From contig DAPT01000126.1 in the NCBI GenBank assembly GCA_002502215.1, positions 1 to 36,576 of the forward strand: a DNA stretch of 36,576 nt, given 5' to 3'. Below are positions 1-6,933 of the stretch, one piece after another (position 1 is the stretch's first letter; every line of letters starts with the position of its first letter). Position numbers and translations under genes: made by a program. The DNA comes from Euryarchaeota archaeon UBA124 (lineage in GTDB: Archaea > Thermoplasmatota > Poseidoniia > Poseidoniales > Poseidoniaceae). The notes beneath the pieces are model-generated. The model was given only the letters and a program-made list of their open reading frames with translations. It did no database searches and was not told the DNA's origin.

Positions 1-40
1 GAGCTACTGTGAAATTGCAATGAAGTCTGATACCAATGAT

Positions 41-103
41 ACGGTCCGCTATCGAAGACTGGGAGGACCCTTCGGGGAGTGAATTCCGGTGCAAAAGCGG
101 AAA
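41..103 (+). ncRNA. Possible extra 5' K-turn hairpin of the H/ACA RNA
   Basis: Positions 58-64 pair with 84-90 (7 bp, two G-U). Above that stem lie GGA (65-67), a CCC/GGG stem capped by UUCG (68-77) and AGUGAA (78-83). This resembles the kink-turn arrangement of the two downstream hairpins. A short lower stem, 45-50 with 96-101, would leave pocket strands 51-57 and 91-95. The lower stem is short and no convincing ACA box follows at the usual distance, so this may be a degenerate or non-guiding hairpin. A short open frame ending at 82 overlaps it and was not accepted as a gene. CTGATACC at 27-34 repeats 177-184, so the 3' arm at 225-232 could in principle pair with either copy. Confidence 0.35.
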
Positions 104-106
104 CCC

Positions 107-238
107 GGGCTGGACTATGGGTCCTCGATCGACTTCGGGATGAAATCGAGACAACCGACCGGCTCTACAGTACGCCCTGATACCGAGGGTCAGGCCTTCG
201 AGGAAACGATGAACAAGGCCGTTAGGTATCAGGGCACA
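107..238 (+). ncRNA. H/ACA guide RNA, two hairpins; 3' hairpin fits 23S helix 69
   Basis: Seen: hairpin A has a lower stem 107-113/159-165 (two G-U), a pocket of 114-123 and 151-158, a 6-bp upper stem 124-129/145-150, and the H-box match ACAGTA at 167-172. Hairpin B has an 11-bp perfect lower stem 174-184/225-235, a pocket of 185-192 and 221-224, a 6-bp upper stem 193-198/215-220, and ACA at 236-238. Both apical parts begin CGA and end GAUGAA, as expected for an L7Ae-binding kink-turn or K-loop. The top of pocket B lies 15 nt before ACA, matching the 14-16 nt rule for these guides. The pocket B strands pair with UAAC on one side and UGACUCUC (one G-U) on the other. That is the conserved archaeal helix 69 sequence, and it leaves the U equivalent to E. 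coli U1915 unpaired. Guide RNAs for helix 69 pseudouridines are known in archaea. No covariance search was run. Confidence 0.72.
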
Positions 239-256
239 GCTTTTCTCATATTTTTC
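239..256 (+). promoter_or_regulatory. T-rich RNA terminator and/or TATA region of coaD fusion
   Basis: Two T-tracts (241-244 and 251-255) directly follow the ACA box and could terminate the guide RNA. The segment CATATTTTT at 248-256 lies about 31-39 nt before the ATG at 287 and could equally serve as a TATA element for a nearly leaderless transcript. The two roles are not exclusive. Confidence 0.35.
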
Positions 257-286
257 ACCGTTTGAAGCGATGTCATCAAAGGCTTC

Positions 287-1327
287 ATGCTTCAGCAAGT
301 CATCATGGAAGCGAACCGTTCGTTCCGTCGATGTCTCATCGGTGGAACGTTTGATCGATTCCACGCAGGGCATCAATTGTTGATTCAAACTGCATTACGT
401 CAAGCAGATTTTATCGAAGTTCACGTTACAAACGACGAAATGGCTCAGTCAAAAGACCACTGGATTCAACCTCTCGACGACCGAATGGATGCACTGCTTT
501 CTTGGTTGGGTGACGCAGCACTTCACAGATATGAAATCCATGTTTTGAACGATGTACACGGGCCTGCTCCGAGCCATCGAACAGCCGACAGCATTGTTGC
601 GACCATTGAAACGATACCAAGGTGCCATCAAATCAACGAACGCCGTTATGAAAATGGCCTCCCTCCGTTATCAATTCTAGAGGCCCCTCACCTCAACGAC
701 GAACTCGGAGGTATTTTGTCATCAAGCCGAATCCGACGTGGCCTCATCGATCAAGATGGTCACCCGTGGATTCCACCATCATATGAAGGAAAGATTCTGC
801 GAATGCCCGAAGTCTTGGATGACGAGTTCAAGACGCCTATGGGGGAATTGTTTGAAGGGCCCGAGGACGCACCAGAGGTTGCTCTCTCAGCAATGTTGGA
901 GGCACTACCTCCAAATCATGGGGCACTTGTCGCCGTTGGAGATGTAACCGTCAAGGGATTAATGGACATGGGAATCCTTCCAGATGTTGCATTTATTGAT
1001 GGCCAAACCAAGCGCGAAGCATTGGACGTATCTTTGCAAGTTCAATCCGAACAATTTGCACTGAGCAGGAGTTTGGTCAATCCTCCTAGTCAGTTAACGC
1101 CTGCTCTGTTGGAGTCCGTTCGTTGGTCTTTGGAACAAGATGAGCCGGTCCTTATCGAGGTTGATGGAGAAGAGGATCTCGCACCTATGTTTGTCCTTGC
1201 TGCGGCTCCACTCGGTACGATTGTCGTCTATGGACAACCCCGCCAAGGCGTGGTTATGCGCATCTTGGATCTGGAAGCAAAGCATCGTGCGAGGAATCTA
1301 CTTGTTCACTTTGAGGAAGAAGGATGA
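287..1327 (+). CDS. coaD: Phosphopantetheine adenylyltransferase fused to DUF359 (GTP-dependent dephospho-CoA kinase)
   Basis: The N-terminal part (about residues 14-160) is an archaeal-type phosphopantetheine adenylyltransferase. It has the nucleotidyltransferase signature GGTFDRFHAGH at 19-29 and an SSSRIRRG motif, the family's second nucleotide-binding loop. It would make dephospho-CoA from 4'-phosphopantetheine and ATP. The C-terminal part (about 190-346) looks like DUF359, with VDGEEDLAP and VVYGQPRQGVV; members of that family have been shown to be GTP-dependent dephospho-CoA kinases in archaea. One polypeptide could therefore perform the last two steps of CoA synthesis, in the cytosol, like the unrelated eukaryotic bifunctional CoA synthase. 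ATG 305 is an alternative start; neither has a strong ribosome-binding site. The stop overlaps the next gene's ATG (ATGA), implying translational coupling. CoA is the donor for the carrier-protein system encoded downstream. Confidence 0.88.
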   Translation: MLQQVIMEANRSFRRCLIGGTFDRFHAGHQLLIQTALRQADFIEVHVTNDEMAQSKDHWIQPLDDRMDALLSWLGDAALHRYEIHVLNDVHGPAPSHRTADSIVATIETIPRCHQINERRYENGLPPLSILEAPHLNDELGGILSSSRIRRGLIDQDGHPWIPPSYEGKILRMPEVLDDEFKTPMGELFEGPEDAPEVALSAMLEALPPNHGALVAVGDVTVKGLMDMGILPDVAFIDGQTKREALDVSLQVQSEQFALSRSLVNPPSQLTPALLESVRWSLEQDEPVLIEVDGEEDLAPMFVLAAAPLGTIVVYGQPRQGVVMRILDLEAKHRARNLLVHFEEEG

Positions 1328-2427
1328 AGGAAAAGCCACTCGTCACGGTAACCGTTTGTGCACGAAACGGAGCGCAATGGGTCGAGGACTGTTTGGATGC
1401 GATACACGCTCAAACGCATCGACCCTTAGAAATCATTGCCGTGAACGATGGTTCGACTGATTCCACGGGAGCATTAATGGATCAATGGAAGCAATCAAAC
1501 GCAGAGTCTGATGTTCGAATCTCCATCATTCAACAGGATGCTCTAGGGTTAGCTGCAGGTCGGATGGTTGCACTTCAGGAAGCTCAGGGTGATTGGGTTG
1601 CAATCACTGATATCGATGTACGCCCCGAACGAGACTGGATTGAACAGTTGCTTGTTGCGAACGTCCCTGTTGGTGATGAGACCATTGTTGCCGTTACGGG
1701 AAGAACGATTTTTCAAACCCATACCGACATCGTGAGTCGCTTCCGTGCAATTGAAATTGCCTCGAAATATCGAAGTCGGCCTAGACGAACCTCGTTGGCC
1801 AATGGACCATGTTCGATGTTTCATCGCCAAGCCCTCATCGACGTTGGAGGTTTTGATCCAGACTGGTATCATGCAGAAGATATGGAGGTGAGTCTTCGAC
1901 TCTTAAAGGCAGGTGGGAGCATCGTTTACGCTCCTGATGCACTCGTTTCTCACGTACCTGAAGTTGGAGTTCGCCGTTTCTTGCACAAGCGACGACGTGA
2001 TGCTCGTGCACACGTTCGGATCGTTCGGCATTACCCTTCAAACCAACGTTTAGGACCAGGGTTTGATTTTATCGGAAGTGCTGGGATTGCGCTATCGATC
2101 TTCCCAATCGCATTGTTGATGCTCTTGAGTTTACTCCCGTTGCTTCTGAAACTTCCAACAGATCAATCACTGCAAGATCTATGGCAAACTCAGTTGGCTT
2201 TGGGTGGATTAATGCTTGGTGTGTTGATCGAGGTGATGTTGTGGCGAGGTCCATTGGGTGTCATCACTCGAAGTATGAGGAAAGACGGTGGAAAAGGGGG
2301 TTTTGTTCTTGCAATATCCGTCCGCATCCTCGTTTTAAGATGGTCAATTGCACTATGGCAAGGCCTTGTGCTTGGCTGCTTCGATGCGCTTTTTGCTCGG
2401 AACGGTCACAGACGGTTGTTTGGCTGA
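1324..2427 (+). CDS. Family 2 glycosyltransferase, membrane-associated
   Basis: The N-terminal GT-A fold has NDGSTD (41-46) for the nucleotide sugar and a DID motif (96-98) for the metal, followed by the acceptor-side region WYHAEDMEVSLRLL with the usual ED pair. The C-terminal third has two clear hydrophobic segments (about 245-270 and 285-305) and a further amphipathic or membrane stretch near 330-350. The enzyme therefore probably sits on the cytosolic face of the membrane and transfers sugars to a lipid or surface glycan; donor and acceptor cannot be read from sequence. Its start overlaps the stop of the CoA fusion gene. Its stop at 2427 abuts the stop of the convergent minus-strand gene with no spacer. 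Confidence 0.85.
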   Translation: MKEKPLVTVTVCARNGAQWVEDCLDAIHAQTHRPLEIIAVNDGSTDSTGALMDQWKQSNAESDVRISIIQQDALGLAAGRMVALQEAQGDWVAITDIDVRPERDWIEQLLVANVPVGDETIVAVTGRTIFQTHTDIVSRFRAIEIASKYRSRPRRTSLANGPCSMFHRQALIDVGGFDPDWYHAEDMEVSLRLLKAGGSIVYAPDALVSHVPEVGVRRFLHKRRRDARAHVRIVRHYPSNQRLGPGFDFIGSAGIALSIFPIALLMLLSLLPLLLKLPTDQSLQDLWQTQLALGGLMLGVLIEVMLWRGPLGVITRSMRKDGGKGGFVLAISVRILVLRWSIALWQGLVLGCFDALFARNGHRRLFG

Positions 2428-2994
2428 TCACATTACAGTCTCGTCACCGGGTGGTGCTCGACTTGCTGCGTTGAGTGCAAAACCGAATGCTACGAGTGTG
2501 ATTGATACGGAGTAAACACCAACATCGATCCATCCAGTGTACATGACACCGTAAGCGATGTAGAATCCGAATCCTAAAACGAGGCACCAAGCCCCAACAG
2601 CACGCATCAATCCTCCTTTTGAACCGACCAATGCAGGCCATGTATCGTTGAGAACGAGGGAGCGGGCAAATCCAGCGAGGCCATCCTCCGTTTGGTCGTT
2701 GAGTGAACGCAGCCCAAGACCGAGAAGAGCAAGACATGCAGCAATGAAAACACCGTCACCTATCACAAAGAAAGGAGCATCGTCCTTGTTGCCGAATGCA
2801 TCAGCAAGTGCTTCGAAGGTGAGAAGTCCACCCCAGGAGACGCGGTAAGTCGGGTGGATTTGTCCCATCATGTTGAGCAAAGCGAGCACAAGACCCCATG
2901 CACCGACAGCAACATACCACTTTGAGAGGGTCGCTGACGGGTTGAGGAAGATGTCTGCCAATCCACCAGACTGGGTGGTTTCTTCGCTGCTCAT
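2428..2994 (-). CDS. Four-helix membrane protein, unknown function
   Basis: About 188 residues with four hydrophobic segments: near the N-terminus (WYVAVGAWGLVLALLNMM), one in the middle (FFVIGDGVFIAACLALLGLGL), and two near the C-terminus (AVGAWCLVLGFGFYIAYGVMY and VGVYSVSITLVAFGFAL). I recognise no family. The start at 2994 (MSSEETTQ) is preferred over ATG 3012: a TATA-like CTTATATGG at 3016-3024 lies about 26 nt upstream, which fits a leaderless start, and GGAGGTCGG lies at a usable distance. It follows orc1/cdc6 on the same strand after 21 nt. It could be co-transcribed, but nothing in it suggests a replication role. Confidence 0.7.
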   Translation of the reverse strand: MSSEETTQSGGLADIFLNPSATLSKWYVAVGAWGLVLALLNMMGQIHPTYRVSWGGLLTFEALADAFGNKDDAPFFVIGDGVFIAACLALLGLGLRSLNDQTEDGLAGFARSLVLNDTWPALVGSKGGLMRAVGAWCLVLGFGFYIAYGVMYTGWIDVGVYSVSITLVAFGFALNAASRAPPGDETVM

Positions 2995-3015
2995 GGACTT
3001 GCCGACCTCCATTTG

Positions 3016-3024
3016 CCATATAAG
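3016..3024 (-). promoter_or_regulatory. TATA-like box for the small membrane protein
   Basis: Read on the minus strand this is CTTATATGG, centred about 26 nt before the ATG at 2994, the normal TATA-to-initiation distance in archaea. It suggests the membrane protein has its own leaderless promoter as well as possible readthrough from orc1/cdc6. Confidence 0.4.
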
Positions 3025-3033
3025 AACAACGAA

Positions 3034-4275
3034 TCAGAGCGGGCGTTGTTGTCGGTAGCGATTGTTGAAGACAATTCGCATGTTTTCATCAGCGCTAATC
3101 ATGATTTCTTGGGTCTCAACGTTGCTTGGTATACAGGAATTGATTTCCTTCGAACGACCGTATCGTCCGCGGCTCCGTGTTCGAGCAGTAATCAACCCAA
3201 GCATGTCCAAATTTGCAATAATACCAGAAATCCTTCGTTGGGTGAGCGATGGGAGGTTGAGATAGGAGCATGCTTGATCGTAGACATCGTACAGTTGCCC
3301 TGTTTGAATGTTTTTTAAGCCGTTACGTTCGTTGATAAGAACCGCAGCAAGGACAAGTTTTTGTTGGGTTGGAAGGTCTGAGATGACCGGTTCGATCTGA
3401 TCTGCTTCAATTTGATGTTGAGCCATTCGGACGTGGTGTTGCTCAACTTTCTTATCTCCGAGTTGTTCTGCTTTTTCAGTCGAAACACGAAGCAGATCGA
3501 GTGCACATCGAGCATCGCCATGTTCTTGCGCTGCAAAGGCAGAACAGAGCGCAATTACGCCTTCTGAAACCACTTCGGGTACGATGGATTCATCCGCTCG
3601 TTGCCGAAGAATATCCTTGAGTTGTTCAGCATCATAGGGCGAAAAGAGGATGTCTTGTTGTCCAAGCCTCGAGCGAACACGGGGGTCAAGGAATTCTGTA
3701 AATTTGAGGTCATTGGAGATGCCGATGACACAGGCTCGAGCCTCATTGAGGAAGGAATTCAGATTTGTAAGATTGTAGAGGAGGTCATCGCCAGCTTTTC
3801 GGACAAGATGATCGATTTCATCAAGAACGATGACGTAAACGCCTTTCCTTGAATCCATTCGTCGGACGAGTTCCTTGAAGACCCGGTCTGTTGGCCAACC
3901 TGTGAAGGGAATTTCATCGATTTCATGGTCTTCAAGAAGGCTGTTTCCGATGTGTGAGAGAACTCTGTATTGTGTGTCGATTTGTCGACAATTAACGATG
4001 ACCGGTGTAATGTCTCTACGCATTTGTTCGCCCTTTTCTTTCAGTAGATTGGTCACGTGGAGCGTCACCGCTGTTTTTCCAGCCCCTGTCACGCCGTAGA
4101 GAATCATGTTGGAAGGTATCTGCCCGTTGAGAGCTTCGACAAGGTTGAATGCAATCCTTTCGATCTCTTTCTCTCTGTGAGGCATGACAACAGGCCGATG
4201 ACTGTGGTGAAGAATCTCCTTATTTGTAAACAAACTTTGCTTGGAGAGCAATTTATCGAAGATGTTTTTCTTCAT
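3034..4275 (-). CDS. orc1/cdc6: Orc1/Cdc6 family replication initiator
   Basis: 413 residues, the normal size. AAA+ domain: Walker A GVTGAGKT at 61-68, Walker B VIVLDEID ending near 155, sensor 1 asparagine in IGISND near 188, and an arginine-finger region in DPRVRSRLGQQDILF. The C-terminal region (about 310-400) is the winged-helix DNA-binding domain (QKLVLAAVLI onward). The protein binds origin sequences with ATP and loads the MCM helicase. The start at 4275 (MKKNIFDK) is chosen over ATG 4326 because GGAGGTC sits at 4281-4287 just upstream, and the extra 17 residues do not resemble the family. Genes of this family commonly lie beside the origin they serve, which makes the AT-rich upstream region interesting. 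Confidence 0.95.
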   Translation of the reverse strand: MKKNIFDKLLSKQSLFTNKEILHHSHRPVVMPHREKEIERIAFNLVEALNGQIPSNMILYGVTGAGKTAVTLHVTNLLKEKGEQMRRDITPVIVNCRQIDTQYRVLSHIGNSLLEDHEIDEIPFTGWPTDRVFKELVRRMDSRKGVYVIVLDEIDHLVRKAGDDLLYNLTNLNSFLNEARACVIGISNDLKFTEFLDPRVRSRLGQQDILFSPYDAEQLKDILRQRADESIVPEVVSEGVIALCSAFAAQEHGDARCALDLLRVSTEKAEQLGDKKVEQHHVRMAQHQIEADQIEPVISDLPTQQKLVLAAVLINERNGLKNIQTGQLYDVYDQACSYLNLPSLTQRRISGIIANLDMLGLITARTRSRGRYGRSKEINSCIPSNVETQEIMISADENMRIVFNNRYRQQRPL

Positions 4276-4280
4276 TTGTT

Positions 4281-4323
4281 GACCTCCATTATATACCCCT
4301 AGTTGAGGGGGGCTTACCTCAAC
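4281..4323 (-). promoter_or_regulatory. orc1/cdc6 upstream element: RBS, TATA-like box and inverted repeats
   Basis: On the minus strand GGAGGTC (4281-4287) is the ribosome-binding site and TATATAA (4289-4295) a TATA-like box. Next to it are two overlapping inverted repeats: CCCCT/AGGGG (4296-4300 with 4306-4310) and GTTGAGG/CCTCAAC (4302-4308 with 4317-4323, 8-nt spacer). A dyad beside an initiator promoter is a plausible autoregulatory or origin-recognition site. This is inference. Confidence 0.45.
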
Positions 4324-4326
4324 CAT

Positions 4327-4467
4327 CGGGATAATTTGCCTGAGTCCGAGTCCCCCTCATAAGGATGTCCGTTGAAAATAATTGAAGCCCTTTGTTCTTG
4401 AAGAAAAGAGGATTTTATTTCAGTGGACTGATTTCAGGAAATTTCCTTATATCGAACAAAAAATATC
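4327..4467. other. Candidate replication origin (AT-rich region upstream of orc1/cdc6)
   Basis: This 141-bp non-coding stretch becomes markedly AT-rich from about 4371 onward, unlike the flanking genes. It holds a tandem GAGTCC repeat (4342-4353), a TTTCAGTGGACTG segment (4418-4430) that partly resembles the CAGTGGA core I recall for origin recognition boxes, and a perfect 12-bp palindrome AGGAAATTTCCT (4436-4447). Together with the dyads at 4296-4323 this has the composition expected of an archaeal origin. No clear set of paired, oriented recognition boxes is visible, so the call is tentative. Confidence 0.35.
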
Positions 4468-5262
4468 TTAATTTTCAACATAAATCCATGCCGTATTCTG
4501 GAAAATCCAAGTGTCCCCGTCCTCGAGGTGATGAACATTTTTGGGGTGGTCTGGGAGCGATTTTGTCAAGACGGGGTCAAGTTGAGAATTTTGGGAGTCA
4601 ATGAAAGTGTGCGTGATGAGGAGCGTGACATCGGACTGGCGTTCTGCGAGCGCTTGGATATCATCTGGTTTGTGATGATGATCGGATGGAACCCATTGCG
4701 GGAACCCCATCTCAACCACAGCAAGTTGTGACCGATGTATGGCATTTTCAAGATTCTCACACGGACCTGAGTCGCCTGAATGAACAAAGGAGCATCCATC
4801 TGTGTGTTGGAAACGATAGCCGAATGGGTCGACTGCATCAACGTGATGCACACGAAATCGTTCCCAGTCCCAACCATCGATTGTCCCAGAATCGGTCTCA
4901 ACAAACCGAACGTTATCCAAAGCATCATCGAGACTTCCCGGGAATGCAAGCGAGCATAATTGACGAAGGCGTTCTCGAACACCAATCGAGCCAACAATGG
5001 TAAGCGGGCGTTCACCTTCTCGGTCTGAAATGTACTTCTTTTCGAGCAAAAGAAAAGGCAAGCCAAAAACGTGGTCGCCATGAAGGTGGGTAACAAAGAT
5101 CGTCTCGATGTCAGCAGGTGAAATCCCCGCACGTCGTAAACTCAACAGTGCGGTCGGAGGTGCATCGATGATGTGTTTCCCATCGAAAATGAGGAAAGAA
5201 TGATGACGAAGATGCGGTAAGAATGCATTACCTGTACCGAGCATTCTCACCTCGTGGGTCAT
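4468..5262 (-). CDS. Metallo-beta-lactamase-fold hydrolase, RNase Z-like
   Basis: 264 residues with the metal-binding signature HLHGDH at 59-64, a further metal-ligand candidate in HSGDSG, and a histidine in LLITHT near the C-terminus. This pattern matches the RNase Z/ElaC and phosphodiesterase branch of the metallo-beta-lactamase superfamily. The N-terminal LGTGNAFLPHLRHHS resembles the LGTGGS-type start of RNase Z proteins. A role in tRNA 3' processing is possible. However, many archaea keep a separate canonical RNase Z and I cannot see the exosite arm, so a general phosphodiesterase is an equal possibility. It is divergent from the reductase gene, with 116 bp between them and no strong promoter element that I can point to. 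Confidence 0.75.
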   Translation of the reverse strand: MTHEVRMLGTGNAFLPHLRHHSFLIFDGKHIIDAPPTALLSLRRAGISPADIETIFVTHLHGDHVFGLPFLLLEKKYISDREGERPLTIVGSIGVRERLRQLCSLAFPGSLDDALDNVRFVETDSGTIDGWDWERFRVHHVDAVDPFGYRFQHTDGCSFVHSGDSGPCENLENAIHRSQLAVVEMGFPQWVPSDHHHKPDDIQALAERQSDVTLLITHTFIDSQNSQLDPVLTKSLPDHPKNVHHLEDGDTWIFQNTAWIYVEN

Positions 5263-5378
5263 AGGCTCTCGTCAACAATCCACTCTTTCAACCCTGTGTT
5301 GCAAGTCTATGGGCGTAAGAGAATGATGATAAGCGGGTCACAATTGGAAAAAAACGTCGCAAGCGCTGAGGTGAAACA

Positions 5379-6629
5379 ATGAGTAACTGGTCTGCAAAAA
5401 ACCCCTACAATTCGAAAATTACGGAATCGTACGTTCTCAACGGAGAAGGTTCGAGAAAAGAAACTCGTCACATCGTCTTCGCTCTTGGAGATTCAGGTCT
5501 GGATTACAAAGTCGGCGACGCCCTCGGTGTGTTGCCGGAGAACCCACCCCACATCGTTGAAGAACTTCTTGAAGTTCAAGGATGGGATCGAGAACAAACC
5601 GTTGAATCTCACAAGGGCGAAAAGGACCTTTATTCTGCTCTGAAGAAGGATTATGAAGTACACATGGCAAACAAGAAATTTGTTCAATCTTTGACCGATA
5701 AAATCGTCTCATCAGGAATGACCATCTCAATGAACATCGTAAAGCGTAGTCGCGACAACATGGGTTGGTCGAGTTCAGCTGAGGGTGATTTACCACCAGG
5801 ACTGAATTCAAGCTTGCCTTCAGATGACCCTGCTTCAAAGGTCAAAGCGATCGTTGCAGATGCAAAAGCCATAGAAGATTACCTATGGACTCGTGATTAC
5901 GTCGACATCATGCGTGAATTCAACGTAAAGTACACACCAGAAGAATTTCTTGTACTCGCAGATCGACTGAAGCCACGTCTTTATTCAATTGCTTCATCTC
6001 ACGATGCTCACCCTGGTTTTGTCGAACTAACCGTTGGAATCGTTCGTTTCAATTATCACGACCGACAACGAGGAGGTCTGTGCACGCAGTACATGGCTGA
6101 TGAGGTTGTTGTGAACGAAACCGATGTCGGAGTTTTCATGTCACCAACAAAATCGTTCATCCTCCCTGAGGATGAAAACACGGACATCATCATGGTGGGC
6201 CCTGGAACAGGTATTGCGCCATTTAGAGCCTTCATGGAACAGAGGGTTCATGACAAGGCACCGGGTCGAAACTGGTTGTTCTTCGGTGATCAATCTGAAA
6301 AAACTGAATACTACTACAAAGATGAGATTGAAGGTTGGCTCGACGGTGGAGATTTGTACCGATTTACTACTGCTTGGTCGCGAGATCAAGAACAGAAAAT
6401 ATACGTCCAACATCGACTGAAAGAACACGGTGCTGAAGTATGGGAATGGTTTGAAAACGGTGCTTATTTCTACATTTGCGGCGACAAGCAGTACATGGCA
6501 AAGGACGTCCATCGAGCCTTGATTGAGATCGCAATGGAACACGGTGGAATGTCCGAAGCAGATGCTACACACTTTATTGAGAAGACCATGATGAAGGAAC
6601 AAAAGCGTTACTTGCGTGACGTTTACTGA
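5379..6629 (+). CDS. CysJ/CPR-type FAD-NADPH reductase lacking the FMN domain
   Basis: 416 residues corresponding to the FAD and NADPH domains of sulfite reductase flavoprotein or cytochrome P450 reductase. Visible motifs are RLYSIAS (about 198-204) for FAD stacking, GGLCTQYMAD (about 232) for the FAD diphosphate, GPGTGIAPFRAF (about 274) for NADPH, YICGD near 365, and a C-terminal aromatic tail ending RYLRDVY, as in CysJ. An insert of the connecting-domain type lies between about 60 and 180. The flavodoxin-like FMN domain that precedes this module in CysJ is absent, so it must pass electrons to a separate flavodoxin, ferredoxin or enzyme not in the window. GAGGTG just before the ATG is a good ribosome-binding site. 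The stop abuts that of the convergent winged-helix gene. Confidence 0.85.
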   Translation: MSNWSAKNPYNSKITESYVLNGEGSRKETRHIVFALGDSGLDYKVGDALGVLPENPPHIVEELLEVQGWDREQTVESHKGEKDLYSALKKDYEVHMANKKFVQSLTDKIVSSGMTISMNIVKRSRDNMGWSSSAEGDLPPGLNSSLPSDDPASKVKAIVADAKAIEDYLWTRDYVDIMREFNVKYTPEEFLVLADRLKPRLYSIASSHDAHPGFVELTVGIVRFNYHDRQRGGLCTQYMADEVVVNETDVGVFMSPTKSFILPEDENTDIIMVGPGTGIAPFRAFMEQRVHDKAPGRNWLFFGDQSEKTEYYYKDEIEGWLDGGDLYRFTTAWSRDQEQKIYVQHRLKEHGAEVWEWFENGAYFYICGDKQYMAKDVHRALIEIAMEHGGMSEADATHFIEKTMMKEQKRYLRDVY

Positions 6630-6881
6630 TCATTCCTCATCAACTTGGAATGCCCAAACAGATTGCTGTTGCCCATCAATCTCGATCTTTTCAACGCAAA
6701 CGACAAACGGAGATTTTCGAAGGGCCCTTGAGATAATGTGTGCTTGAACAGGTATCTGTTGTCTTTTCATTGCGTGGACGATTTCTCTTGTGGTTGTCGG
6801 ACCATTCTCTCTCAAGAAACCGACAATCCAATCGGCCTGCTCACGTTGCAAACGACGTTCGTCTGTCCATCGCTTGCGCAT
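6630..6881 (-). CDS. Small winged-helix protein
   Basis: 83 residues, basic at the N-terminus (MRKRWTDERRLQREQ), then a pattern of a winged helix-turn-helix: ADWIVGFLRENG, TTREIVHAMKRQ, AHIISRALRKS, and a beta-wing ending VWAFQVDEE. It is probably a DNA-binding regulator, or a small nucleic-acid-binding protein. It is divergently placed from the DNA glycosylase over 52 bp that carry a tandem repeat, so it may control that gene or itself. No exact family is recognised. Confidence 0.65.
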   Translation of the reverse strand: MRKRWTDERRLQREQADWIVGFLRENGPTTTREIVHAMKRQQIPVQAHIISRALRKSPFVVCVEKIEIDGQQQSVWAFQVDEE

Positions 6882-6895
6882 GATTGTGCAAACTC

Positions 6896-6917
6896 AAACA
6901 CCTGTTTAAACACCTGT
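6896..6917. repeat. Tandem AAACACCTGT repeat in divergent promoter region
   Basis: AAACACCTGT occurs at 6896-6905 and again at 6908-6917, separated by TT, a 12-bp period that places the two copies on nearly the same face of the helix. It lies between the winged-helix gene and the DNA glycosylase, where an operator is expected. Confidence 0.5.
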
Positions 6918-6933
6918 ACCCGGAGAGGTGTCT

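Noticed and set aside
2..82. Possible C-terminal end of a protein gene entering from the left edge
   Set aside because: The 26-codon open frame overlaps a kink-turn-like hairpin of the guide RNA (58-90). The frame is short and shows no family motif, so the RNA reading is favoured.
185..224. SRP RNA helix 8-like GGTCAGGCC
   Set aside because: The rest of the signature (GGAAG then AGCAG) is missing and the flanking structure does not fit an SRP RNA.
208..226. RNase P RNA-like segment (GAACAAGGCCGTTAGG resembles the conserved GAGCAAGGCCGAAUAGG)
   Set aside because: The 5' and 3' conserved regions that form helix P4 are absent, and a protein gene begins too soon downstream. The H/ACA structure explains the same bases fully.
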